DNA of 64,000 nt from Treponema sp. Marseille-Q3903 (GCF_014334335.1 NZ_JACSEU010000001.1:1178001-1242000), one strand, 5' to 3'; counted from the stretch's first letter, positions 1 to 10,286 are shown. A program made the numbers and translations. The notes: generated by a model not told the origin, from the letters alone.

Positions 1-960
1 ACCGATTGCGTCAAGCGAACGAAGCATAACGTTGCCCGGAATATGTGCAAACGCTGCCTGAACTATAAACGGAGAAAATAAATCTTTTTTTTCAATGCGA
101 GATGGCGGCACTATTGTGCATCCGGGGAGCTTTGAAAGTTGTTCAATAAATTCATCTGTTTTTGCTTTTTGTGCCGAATTGTCTTTGTTGAAATACCGCA
201 AAAGACATTTTGAAAATGCAACAGCTCCGAGAACATTTTCAGTGCCGCTTCTGATACCTTTTTCTTGTCCGCCGCCGCGCAAAAAAGGTTCAATTGAGTC
301 TTTCATATAGAGAATGCCTATTCCGCGAGGACCACAGATTTTGTGTGAACTAAGCGCTGCGCTGTCAATTCCTTTGTAATTTAAGTCTATGCTGATTTTT
401 CCGACAGCTTGAACACAGTCAACGTGAAATTTCGGACGGCGTTTACCTTCGCATGCTTTAGTTATGGCATCTGCAATTTCATATATCGGCTGAATAGAAC
501 CTGTTTCATTGTTTACTGCCATGACAGCAACAATCATTGTGTCGTTTGTGAGAAGTGATGTAACTGCTTCGGGCTCAATAATTCCGTCAGTATTTGAAGG
601 AATTTCAACGACATTCCAGCCGCAGTGTTTCATCGCCTCTGCTTGAGCTTTTACCGCCGGGTGTTCGATTGAACTTATTAAAACAGTGCCTTTTAGCGGT
701 TTTGACATGACAGCGAGAAGTGGAATCTGGTTGCTTTCTGTTCCGCCCGAAGTAAAGTAGATTGTATCTGGTTTTACTCCGAGCGCTTTTGCTGCTGTCG
801 AACGCGCTTCTTCTAGAATTGTTTTTGCTTTTTTCCCGACTGTATTTGAGCCTGAAGGATTTCCCCAGTTTTCGAGAGAGATTTTAACTGCTTCGTTTAA
901 TATGTCTTCATCGGCAGGGCTTGTTGCTGCCCAGTCAAAATAGTGCTTTTTATAATCCAT
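1..960 (-). CDS. Cysteine desulfurase (NifS/IscS-type), 3' end cut by window edge
   Basis: PLP-dependent class V aminotransferase that takes sulfur from cysteine for Fe-S cluster and thio-cofactor assembly. The frame opens at an ATG (960) and stays open to base 1, giving 320 visible residues. Family signatures seen are the SGGTESN glycine-rich loop near residue 71, a SSHK motif carrying the PLP lysine at about residue 207, and an RSGTENV loop. The catalytic cysteine loop would lie beyond the window, so NifS/IscS cannot be told from related subtypes. It is the last visible gene of the minus-strand run tmk, small exported protein, aroB, desulfurase, 27 bases after aroB, so it is probably cotranscribed. 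Confidence 0.9.
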   Translation of the reverse strand, partial: MDYKKHYFDWAATSPADEDILNEAVKISLENWGNPSGSNTVGKKAKTILEEARSTAAKALGVKPDTIYFTSGGTESNQIPLLAVMSKPLKGTVLISSIEHPAVKAQAEAMKHCGWNVVEIPSNTDGIIEPEAVTSLLTNDTMIVAVMAVNNETGSIQPIYEIADAITKACEGKRRPKFHVDCVQAVGKISIDLNYKGIDSAALSSHKICGPRGIGILYMKDSIEPFLRGGGQEKGIRSGTENVLGAVAFSKCLLRYFNKDNSAQKAKTDEFIEQLSKLPGCTIVPPSRIEKKDLFSPFIVQAAFAHIPGNVMLRSLDAIG

Positions 961-987
961 GAATGTCTCTGTAACAGTAAAGTAAAT

Positions 988-2136
988 CTATTTTAAAACA
1001 GAAAGAATATCTTGATCATCTGTCTCTTCAATCACAGTGTCACAAACTCCTTTTTGTATTATAAGTCTGACCTTGTTCGTGATGTTTTTCTTGTCGTTGT
1101 GCATGACGAAAATAAGGCGCTCTCCGGCTCTTTCTCCTATTACAATTTTTGGGATTGCGCCGGTTGCCCAGCCGTATTTTTTAAGGATTTCAAAAACTTC
1201 GTCGCGAAACGCCTCTGCACAGTAATTTTTTTTATATGCCAGTTCTACAGAGCGCCCGATTCCCCAAGCAACAGCGTAGCCGTGAGTTATGCTGCCAAGT
1301 CCTGCAACTGTTTCGAGCGCATGACCGAAAGTATGACCGAGGTTCAGTGTTGCACGAATTCCTTTTTCAGTAAAATCCTGCTCTACGATTTTACATTTTT
1401 CGGCGACGCATCTTTTTATCATAAACTCAAGAATATATTTGTCTCGCCTGTTGATTTTATCTGCATTGTCTTTAAATAAATTGTAAAGCTCTTTGTCAAA
1501 AAGGAGCGCTGTTTTAAATGCTTCTGCAAGCCCTGAGTTGTACTGGTTTTCAGGAAGATAATCGACAAATTCTGGGAAAATGAAAATTTTTGATGCAGGA
1601 AAAAACGTCCCGATTATGTTTTTGTAATTGTCAAAGTCGCAGCCGGTTTTACCGCCGATAGACGCATCTACCATCGCAAGCAGTGTCGTTGGAATAAGCT
1701 GAACAGATGCACCTCGTTTAAAAATTGATGCAGCAAATGATGTTATGTCGCATACAACACCACCACCGATTCCGACAAAAACATCATTGCGCGTGAAACC
1801 TGCGTTTACGGCAGCAGTCACAATTTTTAATACGCTTTCAATTGTCTTGTAATGCTCTCCTGATTCGAGAATTATAAGCCGGTCGTCACCATAAGCGCCG
1901 TCGTTGAATTTAGAAATAAAATTGCTCATGCAGTCGAGTTTTGAAACCGTAACATCTGTGACAAAAAATCTGCGCGGAGTGTTGCCGATGTAAGCTTTAT
2001 CATCCGGCTTATCTGAATTGTTATCATGTTCAAAAATTGAATTTAAGTTTGGAACACCCGAAATAAATGAAATTTCTGATTTTTTTGTGCCCGGACTAAT
2101 CGAAGGATAAGAAATAAACAACTTTTCTTCTGCCAT
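988..2136 (-). CDS. aroB: 3-dehydroquinate synthase
   Basis: Second enzyme of the shikimate pathway; converts DAHP to 3-dehydroquinate using NAD and a divalent metal in the cytoplasm. The 382-residue protein has the NAD-binding GGGVVCD motif at 124-130, the PTTLLAMVDASIGGKTG block at 149-165, and metal ligands fitting E205, H268 (in NLGHTFGH) and H285. Length is slightly above the usual 350-370, the extra being at the N terminus. It follows the small exported protein by 12 bases and precedes the desulfurase by 27 bases, consistent with one transcript. No other aromatic-pathway gene is in the window. Confidence 0.95.
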   Translation of the reverse strand: MAEEKLFISYPSISPGTKKSEISFISGVPNLNSIFEHDNNSDKPDDKAYIGNTPRRFFVTDVTVSKLDCMSNFISKFNDGAYGDDRLIILESGEHYKTIESVLKIVTAAVNAGFTRNDVFVGIGGGVVCDITSFAASIFKRGASVQLIPTTLLAMVDASIGGKTGCDFDNYKNIIGTFFPASKIFIFPEFVDYLPENQYNSGLAEAFKTALLFDKELYNLFKDNADKINRRDKYILEFMIKRCVAEKCKIVEQDFTEKGIRATLNLGHTFGHALETVAGLGSITHGYAVAWGIGRSVELAYKKNYCAEAFRDEVFEILKKYGWATGAIPKIVIGERAGERLIFVMHNDKKNITNKVRLIIQKGVCDTVIEETDDQDILSVLK

Positions 2137-2148
2137 AATGATGACATC

Positions 2149-2763
2149 TTAGTATTTTTTATCCATTTCGTTAAGTTGTTTTATATTTTTTTCGAGGCGA
2201 GAAATTTCGCGGTTTAACATTTTTTCGTAATCCAATTCACCTGTGACAATCCTTTCACGTTCGTCTTCCCAGTTTTGTTTATCCGTTATATATAAAAAAT
2301 TAAAAGAGGAAGCATTAGCTTTTTCACACCAGACTTTTGCTTCTTTCCAATAATAAAGACCGGCTTTGTAATAAGTTAAAGCCGTTTCCATATTGCGAAG
2401 ATATTCATCTTTCCAAGGAGCATCGTAAAAATAGATACATTTTTTATCGAACGTGCGGCCGGCTCTTAAATGCTGTTCAATCAACTTGAGATTTATGTGC
2501 ATTTGAAAAAGATATCTGTATTTTTCCCATTCTTTTTCCGTCGTTATTTTGATATCGACAAACAGAGGATTGCAAAAATCGGCTTGAACTGCTTTTTCAA
2601 GCCAATAAATATTTTCTATACAGTCATCAGGATACTGTTGGTAATGAACGTGATAGAGTTTGTACCAGTCTTCTTTGTATTTGACCACGTAGGCGTAAAC
2701 CGGAGACGAAACGGAGAAAACTATAAATGCGACGAAAAGTAATGAGATGATACGCTTTTTCAC
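2149..2763 (-). CDS. Small exported protein of unknown function
   Basis: I do not recognise a domain. The 204-residue protein starts with a clear signal peptide (MKKR, hydrophobic stretch, cleavage likely after VYA near residue 25) and continues as a soluble helix-rich region with many Tyr, Trp and charged residues (YYWKEAKVW, LEKAVQ). The ending is a coiled-coil-like segment rich in Lys, Glu and Leu (residues 170-204). It sits 7 bases after tmk and 12 bases before aroB, so it is expressed with them, but nothing suggests a nucleotide or shikimate role. A periplasmic location is inferred from the signal peptide; there is no lipobox. Confidence 0.75.
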   Translation of the reverse strand: MKKRIISLLFVAFIVFSVSSPVYAYVVKYKEDWYKLYHVHYQQYPDDCIENIYWLEKAVQADFCNPLFVDIKITTEKEWEKYRYLFQMHINLKLIEQHLRAGRTFDKKCIYFYDAPWKDEYLRNMETALTYYKAGLYYWKEAKVWCEKANASSFNFLYITDKQNWEDERERIVTGELDYEKMLNREISRLEKNIKQLNEMDKKY

Positions 2764-2770
2764 ATTTTGA

Positions 2771-3376
2771 TTATCGGAAATATTTTTTTATCGTATTAGA
2801 GATATTTTCAATGCTGTCAGTCGCATCTATACGCACAATTTTAATTCCTGTCTCCTGAGATTTTTTTTCATATTCTTTTATCACTATTTCGTATTGTGCC
2901 GCAATTTTTTTCTGTAGCTCGAGCTTTTCGTAAATCTCTTTTTTTTCATTTCGAGCATTTACCCTTGCAAGCGAAATTTCAGGGTCTATTTCAAAATAAA
3001 ATAAAATTTCAGGAAGTGGGAAAGGAGAGTTTAAAAGACGCGGCAATTCTTCTCCGCAGGAGATAGACTGATATGCAAGGCTTGAAAAAAAATATCTGTC
3101 GCTTATGACGATTTTTCCAGAATCTATAAGCTCTTTTACTCCTCCTCTTCCAAATATGTGTTCACATCTATCCGCCGCAAAAAGGTATGCGCTTGTCTTT
3201 TCATCAACTTTAAAATCTCCCGAAAGCATTTGACGTAAAAACTTGCCAGTCGCACCTGCAGTCGGTTCCGAAGTAGCGACAAAATTAATAGGATCTATGG
3301 CTGTCAATTTCTTTATCTGGGTTGAAGTTCCAGCGCCGTCTATTCCTTCAAAGACAATAAAATTTTTAAGTATCAT
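2771..3376 (-). CDS. tmk: Thymidylate kinase with altered P-loop
   Basis: Phosphorylates dTMP to dTDP. The 201-residue length and the motifs fit the family: FEGIDGAG at the N terminus, SEPT at 36-39, and a DRY motif at 93-95 followed by SSLAYQS. The P-loop reads GIDGAGTST, so threonine (T17) stands where the invariant Walker A lysine is expected; the other family residues are intact, so I keep the assignment. It is the first gene of the minus-strand operon to the desulfurase. A perfect -10 box (TATAAT) ends 7 bases before the ATG, so the mRNA is probably leaderless. Confidence 0.9.
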   Translation of the reverse strand: MILKNFIVFEGIDGAGTSTQIKKLTAIDPINFVATSEPTAGATGKFLRQMLSGDFKVDEKTSAYLFAADRCEHIFGRGGVKELIDSGKIVISDRYFFSSLAYQSISCGEELPRLLNSPFPLPEILFYFEIDPEISLARVNARNEKKEIYEKLELQKKIAAQYEIVIKEYEKKSQETGIKIVRIDATDSIENISNTIKKYFR

Positions 3377-3383
3377 GGAGCTG

Positions 3384-3389
3384 ATTATA
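3384..3389 (-). promoter_or_regulatory. -10 box of tmk operon, leaderless layout
   Basis: On the minus strand the sequence is TATAAT followed by seven bases and then the tmk ATG. Transcription starting about 7 bases after the box would begin at the A of the start codon. No convincing -35 is seen 16-18 bases upstream. There is no Shine-Dalgarno sequence in the gap. Confidence 0.55.
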
Positions 3390-3430
3390 AACTGTTAAAC
3401 TAAAATGTACTATATGAGGCTTAATTTTTT

Positions 3431-3439
3431 TGATATAAT
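3431..3439 (+). promoter_or_regulatory. Extended -10 promoter of tamB operon
   Basis: TGATATAAT is an extended -10 (TGn plus TATAAT). It ends 12 bases before the tamB ATG, which would leave a leader of only about five bases. No clear -35 and no Shine-Dalgarno precede the gene. Confidence 0.55.
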
Positions 3440-3451
3440 ATACAGACTAAA

Positions 3452-6400
3452 ATGGGCTCTTTATACAAAAAAGGACATGTCCTAAGCTACATTGTAATTT
3501 TTCTTACGTTCGTTTCTCTGCTGATTTCGGTGCCGATAAAAAAAGCATTCGTTTCAGCTATCGATAAAAAAATCAACAAATTTAGAGAGTCATTTTATGA
3601 AAAAACCGGAATTCTTTTTTCTTACGAATCTGTTTCCCCATCAATTCTTTCAAACTTTTATATCAAAAAAATAAAGATAGTTGACAGTTCAAAAAGTGAA
3701 TTACTTTCTGTAGACAAAACTCGTGTAAATTTCAAATTGTTCAAACTCATAAAAGGAGATTTTCAAGACGGGATTTCTAGTGTCGTCGTTGATGGTATAG
3801 ATGCCGACTTAAGCAAAGTCATAAACTTTATTAAAAAAATTGAAAAAAACAGTTCATCAGGTTCTTTTGAAATGAAAAAAATCAGACAAAAAGTGCCGGA
3901 AAACATTAAACTCAAGAATATAAAACTTTCATATTCCGAACAGCTTTACGACTGTGTTCTATCTGTAAAAAATATATCTGTAAATAACAAAATTGCTTCT
4001 CGAATCACAAAAGTTGATGTTGAATCATCAGTGCAGCTCACCTTAAAAAATTATAAAAAAACAATTTTGGGAAAGCTCGATTTAAACGGAGATATAATGG
4101 AGGAGTTGGATAATTCTCAAGTCAATGTAAAACTCCGAAATTTTAGCGACGGCGAATATAAAATTCCAAAGCTCAATCTCCATGCGTCTTATTCCGACCG
4201 TTCAGTAGAGATACATTCAATTCAGGCTGTAAATCCTATTTCTGTAGGTATTTCGTATAATTTTGACACTACAGATGCAAATGTTCAGCTCAGGACTGAA
4301 AAGCTGAATCCGGTCTCTATGATTTCTGTCTTTTCAAAACAAAAAGAAATCGCAAAGTTCAAAGATGTCCGTCTAGATACGAACACGATTTTAACGAGTA
4401 ACTTGACAGACAAGACTGTGAATTTTCGTTCTAATACAGGCATTTTTCTTCCTCCTGCTGTTTTTCCTGATGGAGCAAACGTTTCGTTCTCTGCTTATGG
4501 AGATGAAAAATCATTTGAACTCGAAAAACTTTCTGTGAAGGGCAAGCGGTGCAACGCTTCTGCAAAGCTTTCATTGATATATAAAGCTCTTCAGCTTTCT
4601 GGTTTGATTGAAATTTCTGATTTTGTCCTAGATAACGGAAAATCCATTTCTACAGAGATATATTTTGACCCTAAAGACTCCGGGTTTATAGCATTTTCGC
4701 CACAGCTTTTTATCGGTTCGAGAGCGCTTACTGCAATTCAATTGTCTGTAGTTCCGCAATCAGATTCGTACGATTTTGCCCTTGAAGCGTATGATTATTC
4801 AAAGTCAAAAGAGAGCGGCGGCTCTGAACCGGGAGTTGTGAAGATTGACGGCAGTTACTTGCTTAGCTCAAATTATTTTCAGACAAGCGCTTCTCTGAAC
4901 AGTATTTATTTAGACAGCGTCGCAGACATCGCCGCACAGTTTTTTAATGAAAACTTGAGTTCGAAAATTGAAAGTTTCCGTTCAACGCTCTCTCCATATA
5001 TGCTGTCAGGCGACATGTATCTCATGACAAATTTGAAGACGTATTCTTACAACGTCCCGTACGTGCTTCTCGCAAACACTCAAAAAGACAATCAAGTATT
5101 TATGTTTTCTATAAATGGAAGTGACCAGAGCGTTCAGCTAAATCAGCTTTCCGTAGTCTATGGGAAATACGCATTAAACGCATCTGCTTCCCTTGATTTT
5201 AATCCGGAAACTCATGACGCATTCTTTTTGGCAGATTTAAATGCAGGTTCAATTCCATATCATTTTTCAGGGACTTTTATGCCTGAAGTTGTCACGATAA
5301 CAGGCGACTATGGCACAGATGTGGAAGTTCGTCTGGCACAAAAAAAAGATAAGGATGTGATAAACGGTCACGTCTCATTCGAAAATCTGCCTTTAAAAAT
5401 CCTGGAAAATTCTTTGGTGCTTTCAACGCGCTCAAACTTCAGCTATGACAATGAAAACGGTCCTCAGATTCAGCTTCAGCAGTTTCAAGTTGAAGGGACT
5501 GGAAGCAATGTTTCTGTAAATCCTAAAGCAGTTTTGACCGGTAACATAACAAAGTACGGCGCTCAGTTAAATTCAATTTCGTATACTGATTTGTATTCCA
5601 CACTCGAAGGCAATGCAGATTTTATAATCAATTTCAATCAGGATGTTTTTGATTCTGTCGGCGTTGTGCTAAAACTCAATAATCCAATAAAAGAAGAAAG
5701 CATAGCTGTTGACGGAAGTTTGTCTAATCCAGATGGGGTAGGCTTAAATGCCGAAACTCTGATGAAAAATATCTATATGAACTTTCAGGTTCTGTTGAAG
5801 AATTTCAGTTTGAACAGATTTGCAAATCAACAGAACGACAATAATTTGCTGACTGCCTCTTTGTATGCGTCGGGAACAGTTGAACATCCGTATGCTGCCC
5901 TCTCTGTCGATAACGCATCTGTGATCATCGCATCAGATAAATTGACAGGAAACGGAAATATTGTCCTTGAAGATCGAGATATTTCAATCGATGATGTTGA
6001 TATTGATTTTGGCAACCTCAAGCTTGACAATATTAAAGCAAATTGTTCTATATCGGAAATGACGCTAGAGGCCTCTTGTGATGCAAGTTACAATGTCTAT
6101 CAAGATAAGATAATTTCGGCTCCTGTAAAACTTTCAGCAAACAACGCTGTAAAATCTGAAGGGAAGCTTTTGCCTGATTCAATTTCTATAAATCTTTCGG
6201 CAAAAGAAGTCGGCGGAAACTTCATCCGTAAAAAATTCCCGATTTCCGTTTCGGCAATCTATAATGACAAGATATTCGACATCAATTCGTCGGAGAACAT
6301 AGGGCTTTCGGGGCAGTATACGGCAGATGGTATTTTGCAATTAAACCTCGACAATCGCGATTTTATGACTGCAAAGCTTGACGGTTTTGTCACATCCGAG

Positions 6401-7864
6401 ACATGCAATCTTGAACTCTACGATGTAAACTGCGATGTTCAAAAAGTATTTGCTTATACAGATTTTGCAAAATATTTTGAAATAGACAGAGGTATTCTTA
6501 CAGGAAATATCGTCGTGACCGGCACAATCGATAACCCAGAATTAAATGGAGCTGCAAAGATTTCAAACCCGCTGTTGAGGCTTCCGATGTTTACAAAACA
6601 AAAACTAACAGCTAACGATATCTTTGCCACAATGGAAAATGGAGAACTTTCAATTCCAGATGCGACACTTTCAATAAAATCTAACCAGCGGCTTCACACC
6701 GATTGGACAATTGTGATGAATAAATGGTCGCTCGACCACATCGAAGGAAATATCAAAACTCCCGAAAAAGACAAATTTCCGATTTTCTATGACAATGACG
6801 GCTTGACTTTTGAAGGAGATGTCTCCGCAGATTTAAACATTTACTATGAAGACCCTGTTTTTAAAATTGCAGGTAGAGTTGTGGGCGAAGATGTTGAGCT
6901 TACAAAACAACTTATCAATTTCAACAATACACTTGCTTCCAGCTCAAAAACTGATGTGTCAGAATTGAATTACGAGAGTTCTTCCGCTCCTTCTGTTTTA
7001 ATTTCATGCAATTTGCAAGTTTTTCTTGGAACTCATGCTTCTGTTCGTTTTGATCCGCTTTTACGCTGTGTCTTTGTGCCAAATACGCAGCTCAGGGTTG
7101 TCATAGATGAAGAAAATTCAACGTATGCGATCGATGGAGCTTTGAATCTAAAATCAGGTGATATTTCATATTTGAATAGAAGTTTCTACATAAAGTCAGG
7201 TGCAATCAAGTTCAACAAAGATGATGTTACAAATCCTCTTGTAACTCTAAATGCCGAAACTCGTGAGCGTGACGATAAGAGCCAGAACGTAAAAATTATC
7301 TTGAGCGTTGAAAATCAATATTTGCTTGACCTTAAGCCGTCTTTTTCATCTGAGCCACCAAAATCTGAGAGAGAAATTCAAAGCATGCTCGGTCAAATTG
7401 TGATCGCAGACTCAGCAAATGCGACAAATTTTCTTTTTGCTGCTTCCGATTATGCTATTCAATCTACAGTTATGCGTGAATTTGAAAACGGATTGCGAAA
7501 CATGCTTAATTTTGATATATTCTCAATACGAACTAACATTCTTCAAAATACTTACAACATGAGTGTTTCCGGAAAATTTTCTGAAGATGACTTCAAAATA
7601 AGTAACTTTTTGGATAACACGACTGTTTATATGGGTAAATACCTGGGAAGTTCTTTGTATGTCGATGCGATGATCCATTTTTCATTCGAAGACAGCAACT
7701 TTTCTAAGATATTGTTCCAGCCTGAATTTGGTATGGAATTGGAGTCGCCTAATTTGTTTATGCCGAATGTCCGCGTAAATGTGGCTCCTGATTTGAATGC
7801 TTTGTTAAAAAATCAATTCGTTCCTTCCACGACAGTTTCTCTTTCATGGAAATACACTTATTGA
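3452..7864 (+). CDS. tamB: TamB/DUF490-family translocation and assembly module protein
   Basis: Very long (1470 residues) inner-membrane-anchored periplasmic protein. An N-terminal membrane segment (about residues 12-28, LSYIVIFLTFVSLLISV) is followed by over 1300 residues of beta-rich repeats with AsmA/TamB character, and a C-terminal DUF490-like end (GALNLKSGDISYLNRSF and following). Family members bridge the inner and outer membranes and assist outer-membrane protein assembly or lipid transport. bamA follows 15 bases later, a common pairing. This order matches the region before the Tp92/BamA gene that I recall from T. pallidum. The start is the ATG just after the extended -10 box. Confidence 0.88.
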   Translation: MGSLYKKGHVLSYIVIFLTFVSLLISVPIKKAFVSAIDKKINKFRESFYEKTGILFSYESVSPSILSNFYIKKIKIVDSSKSELLSVDKTRVNFKLFKLIKGDFQDGISSVVVDGIDADLSKVINFIKKIEKNSSSGSFEMKKIRQKVPENIKLKNIKLSYSEQLYDCVLSVKNISVNNKIASRITKVDVESSVQLTLKNYKKTILGKLDLNGDIMEELDNSQVNVKLRNFSDGEYKIPKLNLHASYSDRSVEIHSIQAVNPISVGISYNFDTTDANVQLRTEKLNPVSMISVFSKQKEIAKFKDVRLDTNTILTSNLTDKTVNFRSNTGIFLPPAVFPDGANVSFSAYGDEKSFELEKLSVKGKRCNASAKLSLIYKALQLSGLIEISDFVLDNGKSISTEIYFDPKDSGFIAFSPQLFIGSRALTAIQLSVVPQSDSYDFALEAYDYSKSKESGGSEPGVVKIDGSYLLSSNYFQTSASLNSIYLDSVADIAAQFFNENLSSKIESFRSTLSPYMLSGDMYLMTNLKTYSYNVPYVLLANTQKDNQVFMFSINGSDQSVQLNQLSVVYGKYALNASASLDFNPETHDAFFLADLNAGSIPYHFSGTFMPEVVTITGDYGTDVEVRLAQKKDKDVINGHVSFENLPLKILENSLVLSTRSNFSYDNENGPQIQLQQFQVEGTGSNVSVNPKAVLTGNITKYGAQLNSISYTDLYSTLEGNADFIINFNQDVFDSVGVVLKLNNPIKEESIAVDGSLSNPDGVGLNAETLMKNIYMNFQVLLKNFSLNRFANQQNDNNLLTASLYASGTVEHPYAALSVDNASVIIASDKLTGNGNIVLEDRDISIDDVDIDFGNLKLDNIKANCSISEMTLEASCDASYNVYQDKIISAPVKLSANNAVKSEGKLLPDSISINLSAKEVGGNFIRKKFPISVSAIYNDKIFDINSSENIGLSGQYTADGILQLNLDNRDFMTAKLDGFVTSETCNLELYDVNCDVQKVFAYTDFAKYFEIDRGILTGNIVVTGTIDNPELNGAAKISNPLLRLPMFTKQKLTANDIFATMENGELSIPDATLSIKSNQRLHTDWTIVMNKWSLDHIEGNIKTPEKDKFPIFYDNDGLTFEGDVSADLNIYYEDPVFKIAGRVVGEDVELTKQLINFNNTLASSSKTDVSELNYESSSAPSVLISCNLQVFLGTHASVRFDPLLRCVFVPNTQLRVVIDEENSTYAIDGALNLKSGDISYLNRSFYIKSGAIKFNKDDVTNPLVTLNAETRERDDKSQNVKIILSVENQYLLDLKPSFSSEPPKSEREIQSMLGQIVIADSANATNFLFAASDYAIQSTVMREFENGLRNMLNFDIFSIRTNILQNTYNMSVSGKFSEDDFKISNFLDNTTVYMGKYLGSSLYVDAMIHFSFEDSNFSKILFQPEFGMELESPNLFMPNVRVNVAPDLNALLKNQFVPSTTVSLSWKYTY

Positions 7865-7879
7865 TAGGAGTTAAAAAAA

Positions 7880-10270
7880 ATGCATCGAAGATTTTCTGTA
7901 ATATTTGTCATTCTTGTTTCATTGTTTTCAGTCTCTGCCGAAGAAGACGTCTGGTATTGGAACAGACCGATATCAAAGATTGAATTCAACGGGCTTAAAA
8001 ATGTAAAAAAATCAGACTTAACAGGTATAACAAGTTCTTTTATTGACGAACCTTTTACAGAAGATTTATATAACGACATCCTTGATAAGTTATATAGCCT
8101 TGACTATTTTGAAGATATAGTCCCTTATGCAAAGCACAACAATATCGCTAAAAACGATGTTCTCCTTGTTTTTGAAGTTACAGAGAGACCTGTGATAAAA
8201 TCAATCGAATTCCGCGGAAACAAAAAAATCAGAAACGGAGAACTTAGAGAGCAGATTAAAGCTAAGACAAACGATATATTCATTGAATCTAAAATCCTTC
8301 TTGATGAACGCATAATCCGCAACTACTACCTTTCAAAAGGTTATACAAATTCTACAGTAAGTCACGAGGTTGAATCTAACGACGAAGGAATTACAGTGAT
8401 TTTCAATATCAACGAAGGTAACAGCACTGTAATTAAAAGTATTGATTTTACAGGAAATTCGATTGTCTCTGCTAAAGCATTAAAAGGCAAACTTGAACTG
8501 AAAGAAATCGGATTGTTCCGCGATGGAGCATATCAGCCTTCAACTCTTGAAAAAGATAAATTGGTAATTCTCAATTATTATCGTGAACGCGGTTACGCAG
8601 ATGCCGGCATCCTCGATGTAAAAATCGAATCTCAGGAAAATCCTGAAAAACAGAGAGATGAGCTTTCAATTACTTTTGTAATTCAAGAAGGCCCTCAATA
8701 CAAGTATGCTGGGATAAAAATTACAGGAAATAAAGTTTTTACAGATGAAGAACTTCTCAATGGTCAGAAACTAAAAGAAGGCGCTATCTTTAATGAGACA
8801 AAGTTTCGTGAAGACATTTCTGCAATCACGAGTGTTTATTCTCAAAATGGTTATATGATGAATGAGTACAAGCCTGTCCCTGTAAAAGATACGGACCGTC
8901 ATGAAATTTCTTATACGCTCTCAATAACGGAACGCTCTAGAAGCCATATTGAAAATATCATCATCAAAGACAACAACAAGACAAAAGAATACGTAATAAG
9001 GCGTGAAATTCCTATTACGCCGGGAGATGTTTTTTCTCAAAGCAAAATTATAAACGGACTTAGAAACTTGATGAACCTCCGTTATTTTTCAAATATAGTA
9101 CCTGATGTTATTCAAGGTTCTGAAGAAAACCTTGTAAACCTTATATTTTCGGTAGAAGAACAGAACACAAACATGCTTGTATTCGGGTTTGCTTTTTCAG
9201 GAACTACCGACCCCGGCACAATTCCTATTTCACTTCAATTGAAATATGAAAACTCAAATCTTCTTGGAGAAGGAAGATCTTTTTCTGTATCTACAAATAT
9301 TTCAAATACGACGCAGACTGCAGAGCTGAATTACGGACAAAACTGGATTGGCGATATGCCGATTGCATTAAGCTCTTCACTTTCTCTGTCGCATTCAACA
9401 ACTACAGGGCTTACAAATTATTGGACTCCATCTTTGTCTCTAGTCCAAAATAAATACTATATGACTTACCAAAACTGGAATTTGCAGCTAGGCACTGGAG
9501 TTTCAAGGCGATGGACACCAGATTACGCAATTCTTACAGTTGCTTCAGGCATTTCAAACTCTTTGACAAACAACATCTATGATCAAGCGCTTAATGTCCC
9601 TGTCGATTCGGGTATTTCTATGTATGCTAACAGATGGGGAGTTTCAAACTCTATCTATGCAAGTTTTTCAGTTGATAACCGCGATTATAACTATTATCCA
9701 TCTAGAGGATGGTTTGGAAGCGAACGTTTGACATGGTACGGGCTTCTTCCTGCCGTTGAAAAAGAATTCTTTCTTAAAAGCGACACAAAGCTTGAAGGCT
9801 ATCTAACTCTTTTGAACATTCCGTTTACGGAAAAGTGGGGACTTAAACTCATACTTGCAGATATAGCCCAGTTTACAGGATTATTCCCCACAGCGTCAGG
9901 TATCAGCAGTTCGAATAAACTCTATGTAGACGGCATGTTCAACGGTCGCGGTTGGACAGACATCGCAAAATCTACAAGAGGGCAAGCTTTGCTTTCAAAC
10001 AAACTTGAGCTTAGAATGCCTGTAGTTCCGGGAATCATCGGTGTTGACGGATTTTTTGATATGATTGCTGTAAAACCGACAGTTTCTGAAATGTCAAAAC
10101 TCGGTCTCCCTGATTTTTACTTCAGTTTCGGACCTGGAATCAGATTCCTTTTGCCGCAGCTTCCGCTCAATCTTTTGTTTTCTTGGAAATTCAGATATGA
10201 TAACGGTGCGTTTAAGTTTGAAGACGATCCGTTCCAGTTTGTGCTTTCTTTCAATATTGTAAATTATTAG
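7880..10270 (+). CDS. bamA: Outer membrane protein assembly factor BamA
   Basis: Central subunit of the BAM complex that folds beta-barrel proteins into the outer membrane. The 796-residue protein has a signal peptide (cleavage near SVSA-EE, residue 20), a stretch of POTRA repeats to about residue 430 with repeating I-x-x-I-x-F/I-x-G-N elements, and a C-terminal 16-strand barrel. The loop-6 motif appears as NGRGW with Arg690, equivalent to the conserved VRGF/Y. The chain ends in an aromatic residue (Tyr), as expected for a barrel C terminus. A good ribosome site (AGGAG) precedes the ATG. It is the homologue of the treponemal Tp92 antigen (family knowledge). Confidence 0.96.
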   Translation: MHRRFSVIFVILVSLFSVSAEEDVWYWNRPISKIEFNGLKNVKKSDLTGITSSFIDEPFTEDLYNDILDKLYSLDYFEDIVPYAKHNNIAKNDVLLVFEVTERPVIKSIEFRGNKKIRNGELREQIKAKTNDIFIESKILLDERIIRNYYLSKGYTNSTVSHEVESNDEGITVIFNINEGNSTVIKSIDFTGNSIVSAKALKGKLELKEIGLFRDGAYQPSTLEKDKLVILNYYRERGYADAGILDVKIESQENPEKQRDELSITFVIQEGPQYKYAGIKITGNKVFTDEELLNGQKLKEGAIFNETKFREDISAITSVYSQNGYMMNEYKPVPVKDTDRHEISYTLSITERSRSHIENIIIKDNNKTKEYVIRREIPITPGDVFSQSKIINGLRNLMNLRYFSNIVPDVIQGSEENLVNLIFSVEEQNTNMLVFGFAFSGTTDPGTIPISLQLKYENSNLLGEGRSFSVSTNISNTTQTAELNYGQNWIGDMPIALSSSLSLSHSTTTGLTNYWTPSLSLVQNKYYMTYQNWNLQLGTGVSRRWTPDYAILTVASGISNSLTNNIYDQALNVPVDSGISMYANRWGVSNSIYASFSVDNRDYNYYPSRGWFGSERLTWYGLLPAVEKEFFLKSDTKLEGYLTLLNIPFTEKWGLKLILADIAQFTGLFPTASGISSSNKLYVDGMFNGRGWTDIAKSTRGQALLSNKLELRMPVVPGIIGVDGFFDMIAVKPTVSEMSKLGLPDFYFSFGPGIRFLLPQLPLNLLFSWKFRYDNGAFKFEDDPFQFVLSFNIVNY

Positions 10271-10286
10271 TTTGTAAGAGGATTAT

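Noticed and set aside
1012-1479. Plus-strand open frame of 155 codons within aroB
   Set aside because: It lies opposite a clear aroB gene and resembles no protein.
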